This document shows, in pieces, positions 54,465 through 62,077 of a stretch of 64,000 bases of DNA (position 1 is the first letter of the stretch; the number at the start of each line of letters is the position of its first letter). The stretch spans positions 1-64,000 of the forward strand of contig CAJUKE010000012.1 in the NCBI GenBank assembly GCA_910587075.1, read 5' to 3'. Source of the stretch: an uncultured Muribaculaceae bacterium (GTDB lineage Bacteria > Bacteroidota > Bacteroidia > Bacteroidales > Muribaculaceae). Under the pieces are notes generated by a model. That model was not told the origin of the DNA. It ran no database searches and was given only the letters and a program-made list of their open reading frames with translations. Position numbers and translations under genes: made by a program.

Positions 54465-54496
54465 TTTGCCCGTGTTGTTGAAATGTCGTATCTTTG
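54465..54496 (+). promoter_or_regulatory. Strong Bacteroidetes promoter upstream of the structured RNA
   Basis: TTTG (54465-54468), a 20-nt spacer and TATCTTTG (54489-54496). It lies 300 bp ahead of the next gene. Bases 54287-54464 in front of it hold only AT-rich DNA with no feature I can name. Confidence 0.8.
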
Positions 54497-54497
54497 C

Positions 54498-54735
54498 ACT
54501 CGAAATGAGTAAATAATGCCAGACAAAGAGTTGTCGGCAGCCGAAAATCGGCAAAGAAAGCCGGGTGACTTTTTTCTCAATTCACACCACCCGCCACACA
54601 TTATTTGGAGTCGCCGGGCCAGCATTGACGGCGGCTTATGAGAAACACAGCGCAAGTGCCTCGCCAATTCGACGATACGCGGTTTGCCCCTCTCGCAAAA
54701 GGGAGGGACGCGGCCAGCTCGCGTCAAAGAGATGA
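54498..54735 (+). ncRNA. Candidate structured RNA or long leader
   Basis: Right after a strong promoter there is a dense set of hairpins and no gene: ACTC/GAGT (54498-54510), GCC-GACAA/TTGTC-GGC (54518-54538), GCCGA/TCGGC (54540-54552), CCCTC/GAGGG near 54688-54707 and GACGCG/CGCGTC (54707-54725). AAATAATG (54511-54518) pairs exactly with CATTATTT (54599-54606), closing a domain. It does not match the hallmark sequences of RNase P RNA, tmRNA or SRP RNA. It may be a small RNA (6S-like is possible but unproven) or a leader of the gene at 54797. Confidence 0.45.
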
Positions 54736-54796
54736 GTGCTTGTGATAAATAAGATATGTGTGAGGCTTTCTTAATTATGAACCTCAAATTTGAATA

Positions 54797-55294
54797 ATGA
54801 AGAAAACAATGTTGATCATTGTGAGCTTCGCAATGATGCTTCTCACAATGTCGGCGTTTGTCGATGAGCGCCGTGGCGCGCGAATCGGCTCCGAGGCTCC
54901 CGCTTTGGTAGTGGAGCGTGCCGACAGCTCGCTGGCCCTCGAAGGGCTGCGTGGCAAGAAGGTTGTACTCTCGTTTTGGTCAGCCGCCGACGCCGAGTCG
55001 CGCCTCGACCAGGCCCGACTGGCAACCGCGATCCGAAACAATGGTTCCGACAGCGAGACCGCCGTGGTCTCAGTGAACCTCGATCGCTCCGAGAAGCTCA
55101 TGCGAGAGATTGCCGCTCTCGACAATCTCGATTCAGACTCACAATTCCATGTTGGCGACGCGACAGCGGAGAACGCTATTCGCGAAGTCTTTGAAATGGC
55201 CGACGGCCTCCGCACATTCATCATCGACGAGCGGGGAGTCATTGTAACAGTCGACCCCACGAGTCAGCAACTTGCCGAAGCGCTTGGCGCTTGA
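54797..55294 (+). CDS. Thioredoxin-fold protein lacking the CxxC active site
   Basis: This 165-residue exported protein has a signal peptide-like N-terminus (LIIVSFAMMLLTMSAF). A TlpA/AhpC-TSA-like region follows: IGSEAPALVVERADSSLALEGLRGKKVVLSFWSAADAES, where the usual Cys-x-x-Cys after FW is replaced by Ser-Ala-Ala-Asp. Later strands (RTFIIDERGVIV) fit the fold. It is probably not an oxidoreductase and may be a binding or structural protein. It lies behind a candidate structured RNA. Confidence 0.75.
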   Translation: MKKTMLIIVSFAMMLLTMSAFVDERRGARIGSEAPALVVERADSSLALEGLRGKKVVLSFWSAADAESRLDQARLATAIRNNGSDSETAVVSVNLDRSEKLMREIAALDNLDSDSQFHVGDATAENAIREVFEMADGLRTFIIDERGVIVTVDPTSQQLAEALGA

Positions 55295-55310
55295 CAATAC
55301 CGACAAAAAA

Positions 55311-55348
55311 CATCCCGTCCGGATGGCCGAAAGGCCCGGGCGGGATGC
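55311..55348 (+). terminator. Intrinsic terminator
   Basis: CATCCCGTCCGG pairs with the CCCGGGCGGGATG side, followed by CTTTTATATTT. Confidence 0.8.
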
Positions 55349-55409
55349 TTTTATATTTCGTGCTCGCTTAAGTTCTTTGCGAGCTATGGGTGCTTTTCAT
55401 TCAATCCCT

Positions 55410-56402
55410 TTACTTGGCCGCGTTGGGGAACAGCGATGAAATCGAACCGATGGAGGAGAGTACTGACGATGCCTCGTAGGGTATGTATACAGTCTTGTTG
55501 TCCTTCCCTGAAGTCATCTCGGAGAGGGTGGAGATGTATTGGGTGGCGATCATATATGTAGCCGGGTTGGTGTTGGTGCCCTGGATAGCGTCGGCGACGC
55601 GGCGTATGGCCTCCGCCTCGGCCTCGGCTTTCAGCACGCGGGCACGGGCCTCGCCTTCGGCGCGGAGTATTTCGGCCTCCTTCACGGCAGCCGCTTGGTT
55701 GATCTGTGACACTTTCTCACCTTCGGAGCGCAGAATCTCGGAAGTCTTCTGACCTTCGGCGTTAAGAATCTCGGCGCGGCGGTTTCGCTCGGCCTGCATC
55801 TGCTTCTCCATAGCCTCGCGAACGCTTTTGGGTGGAGTGATGTCCTGGAGTTCCACGCGGGTCACTTTCACACCCCACTTGTTCGTCACGTCGTCGAGGA
55901 TGCTCTGGAGCTTCGAGTTGATTGTGTCGCGAGAGGTGAGCGTCTGGTCGAGTTCGAGCTCGCCGATGACGTTTCGGAGCGAGGTCTGAGTGAGTTTTTC
56001 AAGTGCGTTGGGGAGATTGTCGATTTCGTAGACGGCTTTCTTGGCGTCGACAATCTGGAAGTAGAGCACGGCGTTGATTTCGGTCGTCACGTTGTCCTTC
56101 GTGATTACCTGCTGCGAGGGGAAGTCATAAACCTGCTCGCGGAGGTCGATCGCGGCCGACTGCGACATCCTTACGACGGTCTTTCCGTTGATGCTCGACT
56201 CGATGCGGCGTGTGTAGACTACCTTTGGCTTGTCGATGTAAGGCCATATGATGTTAAGGCCGGGATTCAGAACGGAATGGAACCGACCCAGGCGCTCGAT
56301 GACTCTGGTTTCGGACTGCGGTACGATTTTAACGGCCGCCACAATCGTGAGAATCAGCAGAAAACCCACGACGCAAAGCACGGTGATGGAGAATGTGGTC
56401 AT
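55410..56402 (-). CDS. SPFH/stomatin-family membrane protein
   Basis: This 330-residue protein has an N-terminal membrane anchor (about 5-27) and an SPFH/Band-7 domain (about 25-195, VPQSETRVIERLGRF...GLNIIWPYID). A long Ala/Glu-rich coiled coil follows (about 200-270). Slipin/paraslipin-type proteins oligomerise at membranes and organise microdomains. The upstream NfeD gene is the usual partner of this family, and the two form an operon. Confidence 0.93.
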   Translation of the reverse strand: MTTFSITVLCVVGFLLILTIVAAVKIVPQSETRVIERLGRFHSVLNPGLNIIWPYIDKPKVVYTRRIESSINGKTVVRMSQSAAIDLREQVYDFPSQQVITKDNVTTEINAVLYFQIVDAKKAVYEIDNLPNALEKLTQTSLRNVIGELELDQTLTSRDTINSKLQSILDDVTNKWGVKVTRVELQDITPPKSVREAMEKQMQAERNRRAEILNAEGQKTSEILRSEGEKVSQINQAAAVKEAEILRAEGEARARVLKAEAEAEAIRRVADAIQGTNTNPATYMIATQYISTLSEMTSGKDNKTVYIPYEASSVLSSIGSISSLFPNAAK

Positions 56403-56434
56403 ATAAGTTTGAGGGGTATTAAGTTTTCATTTAA

Positions 56435-56875
56435 TCAGGCCGTTTTCACGATCAGGATAATGGAATCGTATCCGGCTACCGTGACCATTGTGCCTTTCGG
56501 CAGCGGAGCGCCGTCGGCGGTGCGGGCCTGCCAGTTGTCGCCGTCGATGCGGACGCGGCCCGGCTGCGCCGCGGTGATTTCGCGGGCGAGGGGGGCGGTG
56601 CGCCCTATGAGCGCGTCCATATTGGTAGTGGCGGCTTGCGCGCCCTTGCCTCGCGCGGCGCGGTAGCGGTTTACAAGAGGAGCGAGGAACAGCAGCGAGG
56701 CAACCGTGCCTACAGCGGCGGCTATCAGTTGCGATTCCATACCGCCGCCAAACACCGCGAAGACGAACGCGGCGAAGCAGCCGCACGCGCCGCAAAGCGC
56801 CGCGAGCGAGGCGGTCATTAATTCAAGCAGCAGGAGTGCCCCGCATAGAATGAGCCAAAGAATCCAAGCAGTCAT
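56435..56875 (-). CDS. NfeD-family membrane protein
   Basis: This 146-residue protein has three hydrophobic segments (about 2-65) and a C-terminal OB-fold-like beta domain (about 85-146, LIGRTAPL...GRVRIDGDNWQART). NfeD proteins interact with SPFH partners; the SPFH gene follows 32 bp downstream. This is the short NfeD form without a serine protease domain. Confidence 0.92.
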   Translation of the reverse strand: MTAWILWLILCGALLLLELMTASLAALCGACGCFAAFVFAVFGGGMESQLIAAAVGTVASLLFLAPLVNRYRAARGKGAQAATTNMDALIGRTAPLAREITAAQPGRVRIDGDNWQARTADGAPLPKGTMVTVAGYDSIILIVKTA

Positions 56876-56905
56876 ATCAGTGATGTTTATGATTGAGGTG
56901 GGTTA

Positions 56906-56913
56906 CAAATATA
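56906..56913 (-). promoter_or_regulatory. -7 box upstream of the NfeD-SPFH operon
   Basis: TATATTTG on the minus strand, about 30 bp before the NfeD start. Confidence 0.6.
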
Positions 56914-57651
56914 ACCATAATAGCTGAAATCTCAAAGCAATCTCCATAAAATCGCGGAAAAACAGAGCTGTCGCGGCCCGCGGCTCAGAAATAACGCATA
57001 AGTGGGCCCGTACGTTGTCGGGAGTGGGACGCGTTGGAGTGATGACTGGAAAAAGAAAAGTGGGTCGGCAGGCTACTTGAATATGGGGTTTGGATGGATG
57101 TTGCCTGTCGACCCACGAAAGACTCTATGCGCTTGACGCGTCTTCGCAGACTGCCAAGGGGAGGCAGCCCCGATGCGAGTGCGTTAAAGGTTTATGTTGT
57201 GAATTGACCTGCTGAATTTGTAATCGCTGGCAGGCTTTGGGGCCTGTCGGGGCGTAATCACGATCATAGAGTCTTGGTAATTGCTTATTGGAGAGGAATT
57301 ATTTCAAAGGAGAGAGTGGAAGAGAGAGTAGAGTGAGAGGGGGATGAGTTGGATTAAACGCAGATTTCGGGTTCTGCTGGAGATTGTCAGGAATTTGGTT
57401 AATAATGTTTGTCTTCGTATTAATATCTTAGGTAAGAAGATTATGGTTCAAAAAGGTTAATGCAAAAGAGAAAAAACGCCCGCTGAGCATCCCTGAGATG
57501 GGTGCTGTTGACATTTTGTCTACTTTTGATGGTGCAAAATTAGTAATATTCAGTAATAACGAAAGTTAAAAAGGGTTAAAATACAAGCCCAATTATATAT
57601 CGCGAAAAGAAAATGCGGCTATCTGCCTAATTATTCGGGAGGTATGAAATG
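56914..57651. other. 738-bp region without a gene
   Basis: I see no credible coding frame. It holds a long hairpin (57060-57116) and a purine-rich stretch (about 57290-57350). A minus-strand -7-like box TAATTTTG (57542-57535) is followed, reading leftward, by a hairpin and a T-run near 57482-57465. A small leftward transcript is possible. Confidence 0.5.
57060..57116. repeat. Long imperfect inverted repeat in the intergenic region
   Basis: GTGGGTCGGCAGGC (57060-57073) matches the complement of GCCTGTCGACCCAC (57103-57116) with one G-T mismatch. It could be a terminator or an RNA hairpin. Confidence 0.7.
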
Positions 57652-58845
57652 TTAAAAATCGACCGACCTCACTATGTAGTGGTGGCAAACAATAGAAATC
57701 AGGGCCGTCACAACGGTTCCGATAGCCAGAGGGATCCAGATAGGCGCCGGAGTCGTGCCTGACGCTTCGAGCGCGGAGCTCCATACCAGCTCGATTAAGA
57801 CGAAACAAGCGGCGGCAAGGGCATAGGCTGCAATGTTTGCCGAGACAACCATGCGTCGGTATCCTCGCGATACATCCGCGCCGGAGAATCCGAGCAGCCT
57901 TAGATCGCGTATCGCGCCGCGGTTTTTGCTTATAAGGAGTCCGAGCGACAGGGTGGCTATAAACAGGGCGAGCAGGCACAACGCGATTCCGAGGATGGCG
58001 ACTATCAGCGCAACGCCCCGTAGAAAGTCCGCGACGCGTCCGCTACCACTCTCGCTATCGGAAAGTTCCAACCCCTTCGAGGCGAAGTATCGTTCGGCAG
58101 CCGTACCCGCGTCCCCTTTTGTTTCAACGATAAGGCGTAGGGGGGCTGCATTCGGGAGCGTGCCATACCTGCTGTTGGCCCACTCGATGAAGCCGACGGG
58201 CACAGCGATGGTGTTCAGCCGGTTGGAGAAGCCCACAACGCGTGCGGGGAAAGACTCCATCCCTTCGCGGCCGGCAATCATCACCCTGAGCGGCACTTTC
58301 GTTATCAGTCGTGGAGAGAGTTTAGGCAGACCTCTTGATGGCGCGTAGCCGAAGTTGTACAAGGTGAGATAATCCGATGGTAATATTATAGGTATAACGG
58401 GATTCGTTGGATCGAAGCCCCACGAGGCCGGGCGCGTCTCGAAGAAATCGTCAGGAACCCCCTCGAAGAAAATAGCCGTCGAGAATCTCGCCCCTCCGAA
58501 GTCAGCGGTTACGGAAGCCTCGAAACGGGAGGTCGCGAACGGGGCGCACCGTTTCACGAATCCCTGCGAGGCAATCTCTTTGATTTCATTCTCGCTGAAA
58601 CCGGGAGCGGCTGAAAGAAACGAGAGCGGCGAGCTGTCGGATGCCTTGGAAACGACTCGGAAAGAGTCGGGAAACAGCGGCGACGCGGATTCGCCCCCGG
58701 CCATCCGTGATACGTCGGCGAAAAGAGCGGCCCCGGCCATTATAATGGTAAGGCCGGCGAAGAGAGCCGCGACATATCCTATTGTCTGAGCAATGCTGAT
58801 GTTGGCTTTCAGTACTTTCCAGATTAGATGTTTGGCCGCGCTCAT
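57652..58845 (-). CDS. FtsX/MacB-like ABC transporter permease
   Basis: This 397-residue protein has one N-terminal membrane segment (about 18-42), a periplasmic domain (about 60-255) and three C-terminal segments, the FtsX/MacB/LolE plan. It is the last gene of a four-gene operon and follows the ATPase gene by 24 bp. Such systems perform mechanotransmission or move lipoproteins or peptides across the envelope without a channel. The substrate is unknown. Confidence 0.85.
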   Translation of the reverse strand: MSAAKHLIWKVLKANISIAQTIGYVAALFAGLTIIMAGAALFADVSRMAGGESASPLFPDSFRVVSKASDSSPLSFLSAAPGFSENEIKEIASQGFVKRCAPFATSRFEASVTADFGGARFSTAIFFEGVPDDFFETRPASWGFDPTNPVIPIILPSDYLTLYNFGYAPSRGLPKLSPRLITKVPLRVMIAGREGMESFPARVVGFSNRLNTIAVPVGFIEWANSRYGTLPNAAPLRLIVETKGDAGTAAERYFASKGLELSDSESGSGRVADFLRGVALIVAILGIALCLLALFIATLSLGLLISKNRGAIRDLRLLGFSGADVSRGYRRMVVSANIAAYALAAACFVLIELVWSSALEASGTTPAPIWIPLAIGTVVTALISIVCHHYIVRSVDF

Positions 58846-58869
58846 AGTGGTTCGGTTTGGTTGCTCGGA

Positions 58870-59529
58870 TTACAGATTCAGGACTAAGTCGATTTTCAGG
58901 GCAGGTGCGTTGCCAATGGATGTGACTATGACTCCAGCGTTCCTTGATTCGGCTTCCTCCGCGATCAAAGCGGACAAAGCGGCGTTCGACGATGGGTCGA
59001 GATGGCTTACCGGCTCGTCGAGCAGTAGGAACTCGAATGGTTGACAAAGGGCCCGTATCGTGGCCACACGCTGACATTGTCCCACCGACATCAGTCTGAC
59101 CGGGCGGTCGGCGAGATGTCCGATGCCGAGCCGGCTGAGCATTTTCCGGGCTTGACGTTCCGAGCGGTAACCAGTTTGAGCCGCTTTGAGCATTATGTTC
59201 TCAATGGCCGTAAGGGTAGGGAACAGCCCGAGTTCCTGGGGAAGCCATGCGAGCGATCGCTGCCGGATTTCATTCCATTCGGAGCTCCGAAACGAGCGTA
59301 TGTCTGTGCCGTTGAATAGTATTCGCCCCTCGTAATCGGTTCGCTTGCCGTAGATATAGGCACACAGCGACGACTTCCCACCGCCCGATTCCGAGCCAAC
59401 GAGGTACGACGAACCGCGGCTGAATGCCACGTTGCCTTTCTGCCACACGTCCGACGATGCGTGGTCGCCGCGTTCCCCGGCGAAAGCCTCGGGAAGCAGA
59501 TTCTCCAGCGTGATAGTCTCAATCTTCAT
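58870..59529 (-). CDS. ABC transporter ATP-binding protein with altered signature
   Basis: This 219-residue ATPase has Walker A GSESGGGKSS, Walker B FLLLDEPVSHLD and a signature region reading MSVGQCQRV in place of LSGGQ-QRV. A Q-loop (LAWLPQELGLFPTLTAIENI) is present. The ATG at 59529 (MKIETITLENL) is chosen; it starts 5 bp after the lipoprotein stop. It partners the FtsX-like permease downstream. Confidence 0.88.
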   Translation of the reverse strand: MKIETITLENLLPEAFAGERGDHASSDVWQKGNVAFSRGSSYLVGSESGGGKSSLCAYIYGKRTDYEGRILFNGTDIRSFRSSEWNEIRQRSLAWLPQELGLFPTLTAIENIMLKAAQTGYRSERQARKMLSRLGIGHLADRPVRLMSVGQCQRVATIRALCQPFEFLLLDEPVSHLDPSSNAALSALIAEEAESRNAGVIVTSIGNAPALKIDLVLNL

Positions 59530-59534
59530 CGCGG

Positions 59535-60866
59535 TCAGGGTATGAGCAGCGAGGGGAGGGCCAAAACCCATTCGGCGAAATCCGGGTCAAGTTGGGCGAG
59601 CAACACCGGAGCCGGGGTGGAGCTGCCGTAGAATTTCAGACGTCCTTTTGCCGAATCCCTTCCGATAGTGGCGGTGATTGATATTCCGGCGGGGAGCCGC
59701 AGGTTGCGGGCAAGCGGCGAGCCGTAAGGGATTTCCACGGAAACTCCGGCGCGTTTCCCTTCGAAAACCGGACCGAATGAATTGGTGTAAGTGGCGCTGA
59801 CGGGGCGGTTCAACGATTGGGCCAAGTAGCCGTCGGCAAGCGTCATCCACAGGTCGCAACCCTGGAATCGGGTTATAAACTGACCATCGACCGTAGAGAA
59901 GCCGCCGCGGCATGCCTCGATTTTCCGCACGAGCGAGTCCTCTTGTGCGGCGTTCGCGGCAGTGACGAACTGGGCGTTGAACGCGCCGAGGTCGGCCATG
60001 CGCATATTGTCGACGCTTCCCGCGAGCGAGAGCGAGAACACTGATGTGCCCGAGAGGTCGGTCGCGTCAAGGCAAGTGAATTCCGACAGCAGTTTGCCGA
60101 GTCCGGGGAGCTCGACGCGCGGCTTCCCGAAAGCGACCACGACGGAGGCATCGGACGGAACGAACGACAAAGGCGCCTGGTCAATCTCCTCAAATATCTC
60201 ACCGAACGCCAATGTCTCAGCATCGGCTCCGAACGCCGCCGCGTCAACAGATATGGATGTGGCGGACACATCAAAACGGGCGGTAATCCAATCAGACTTC
60301 GTGGTCGAGGCGTAGTGAATCACCGCGCGCACCACTCCCTGGTCGGCTAAAAAATATCGGGCTTTGGATAGCGCGGGGGACGCTTCTCCCGCGACATTCT
60401 CCACCAGCTCATTGACGCGGCCGAGGTCGTCGGAAATAAACCGCAGGTCGCCTCGCGAAATGTATGAATCGGCAAACCCCTCCTTAGCCGCCACAGCTTC
60501 GAACGCGTCCTCGTCGAAAACCTGAACGCCTACCGCCTCCGAGCGGTTGTCGAAGCGCAGCGTCAGCACTTCCGAATCGTCAACGGCGCCGGCCGCGAGG
60601 AGAGCTGATATTTTGTCGGACATAATCGAACGCGTCGCGAGCTCAATCAGGCGCGCCTTGACGGAGTCGGGCCGATGGTCGCCCGAGGTGAGCGGCATTC
60701 CCGACTGGCGCAGAACTTCGCCGATATTCGATATGGTTGCCACGGACACATGCCCATCGACATAATCGGAGAGAACGGCAGGCGTATCCTTACCGCATGA
60801 GCAGAGCAGCCCGGATAGCAGAATAATGGCGGCAGAACGCCGCCATAAATCGTTGGAAAGCATCAC
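59535..60866 (-). CDS. Large lipoprotein, DUF4836-like
   Basis: This 443-residue protein begins with a lipoprotein signal (IILLSGLLCSC, Cys near 24) followed by a VDGHVSVATISNIGEVLRQSGM segment. It resembles Bacteroidetes DUF4836-type lipoproteins; I am not certain of the family. It overlaps the DegT stop by 4 bp and is 5 bp from the ATPase start, so the four genes are one operon. It may be the exported cargo or the periplasmic partner of the FtsX-like system. Confidence 0.7.
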   Translation of the reverse strand: MMLSNDLWRRSAAIILLSGLLCSCGKDTPAVLSDYVDGHVSVATISNIGEVLRQSGMPLTSGDHRPDSVKARLIELATRSIMSDKISALLAAGAVDDSEVLTLRFDNRSEAVGVQVFDEDAFEAVAAKEGFADSYISRGDLRFISDDLGRVNELVENVAGEASPALSKARYFLADQGVVRAVIHYASTTKSDWITARFDVSATSISVDAAAFGADAETLAFGEIFEEIDQAPLSFVPSDASVVVAFGKPRVELPGLGKLLSEFTCLDATDLSGTSVFSLSLAGSVDNMRMADLGAFNAQFVTAANAAQEDSLVRKIEACRGGFSTVDGQFITRFQGCDLWMTLADGYLAQSLNRPVSATYTNSFGPVFEGKRAGVSVEIPYGSPLARNLRLPAGISITATIGRDSAKGRLKFYGSSTPAPVLLAQLDPDFAEWVLALPSLLIP

Positions 60867-61984
60867 ACAAGTTCTTTAATCGAGCGGCATACAAACAATA
60901 CCTCCTCGTCGGTGAGCGACGATCCGCTCGGCAGGCAGAGACCGCGGGCGAAAATCTCTTCGGAGCACTCGCCGCCGTACATGGGAGCGCCGGCATATAC
61001 GGGCTGCATATGCATCGGGCGCCATATCAGGCGGGCCTCTATACCCTTGTCGAGCAGCCCCAGACGCAACTGGTCGGGCGTTATACCCACGATTTCCGGG
61101 TCAAGGAGTATGGTCGAGAGCCAGAAATTCGAATCGAAGTCGGCCGAGGGGTTGGTATGTACGCTGACTCCGGGCACCCCGGCCAGTTCCCGAGCGTATA
61201 TGGCGCATATTTCGCGGCGGCGGTCCACCCTGGCGGGCAGCTCCTCGGCCTGGGCGCACCCGATGGCGGCCGAAACATTGCTGAGCCTGTAGTTGTAGCC
61301 GATCACCTCGTGGTAATAATAAGGTTTGTCCTCGCGGGCTTGGGTGGCGAGGAATCTCGCCCGACGCGCTTTCTCTTGGTCGGGGCATACGATGGCGCCA
61401 CCGCCGGAAGTGGTTATTATCTTGTTGCCGTTGAAGCTGAGCGCCCCGTACATACCGAGGGTCCCGCAGCGGCGACCCTTGTATTCCGAGCCGAGCGCCT
61501 CCGCGGCGTCTTCCACCACGGGTATGCCGTAACGTTCAGCGATGGCGTTGATTTCATCCATCTTGGCCGGCATGCCGTAGAGATGTACGGCCACTATCGC
61601 GGCCGGCAGTTTGCCAGTCGCGGCCCGACGGTCGAGTATGGCCTTTTCAAGAAGCTCCGGGGAGATATTCCATGTGTCCGGCTCGCTGTCGACAAACACA
61701 GGCTTCGCGCCGAGGTAAACCACGGGGTTGCAGCTCGCCGCGAAAGTGAGCGACTGGCATATCACCTCGTCGCCCGGTTTCACTCCGGCCATCGCGAGGC
61801 CGAGATGTATCGCCGCGGTTCCGGCTGAGAGCGCCGCGCAATTACCCTTCCCGAGGTAGGTGTCGAGCCTTCGCTCGAACTCATCGACCCAGGGGCCGAG
61901 GGGGGTTATCCATGTTGACTCGACCGCCTGGTCGACGTATTTCTTTTCATTGCCCGCGAGGTGCGGTACCGACAACTTGATCAT
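60863..61984 (-). CDS. DegT/DnrJ/EryC1/StrS-family PLP aminotransferase
   Basis: This 373-residue sugar aminotransferase has the PLP lysine Lys188 in SFNGNKIITTSGGG, an upstream VVEDAAEALG motif and a start IKLSVPHLAGNEKKYVDQA. Family members transfer amino groups to nucleotide sugars used for surface polysaccharides. It is the first gene of the operon with the lipoprotein, ATPase and FtsX-like permease, and a -7 box (TAACTTCG) lies upstream. The sugar substrate is not determinable. Confidence 0.92.
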   Translation of the reverse strand: MIKLSVPHLAGNEKKYVDQAVESTWITPLGPWVDEFERRLDTYLGKGNCAALSAGTAAIHLGLAMAGVKPGDEVICQSLTFAASCNPVVYLGAKPVFVDSEPDTWNISPELLEKAILDRRAATGKLPAAIVAVHLYGMPAKMDEINAIAERYGIPVVEDAAEALGSEYKGRRCGTLGMYGALSFNGNKIITTSGGGAIVCPDQEKARRARFLATQAREDKPYYYHEVIGYNYRLSNVSAAIGCAQAEELPARVDRRREICAIYARELAGVPGVSVHTNPSADFDSNFWLSTILLDPEIVGITPDQLRLGLLDKGIEARLIWRPMHMQPVYAGAPMYGGECSEEIFARGLCLPSGSSLTDEEVLFVCRSIKELV

Positions 61985-62014
61985 AGAATCCTTGTATCTA
62001 TATCCTTTGTTGCG

Positions 62015-62022
62015 CGAAGTTA
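62015..62022 (-). promoter_or_regulatory. -7 box of the DegT operon
   Basis: TAACTTCG on the minus strand, 31 bp before the start codon at 61984. Confidence 0.6.
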
Positions 62023-62077
62023 AGCAATTTATCGGGAAAATGTTCGTTATTATTAGTGATACACTATTCTGTCAGCA

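Noticed and set aside
54498..54735. RNase P RNA, tmRNA or SRP RNA
   Set aside because: Their conserved core sequences (for example the GAGGAAAGTCC box of RNase P RNA) were not found.
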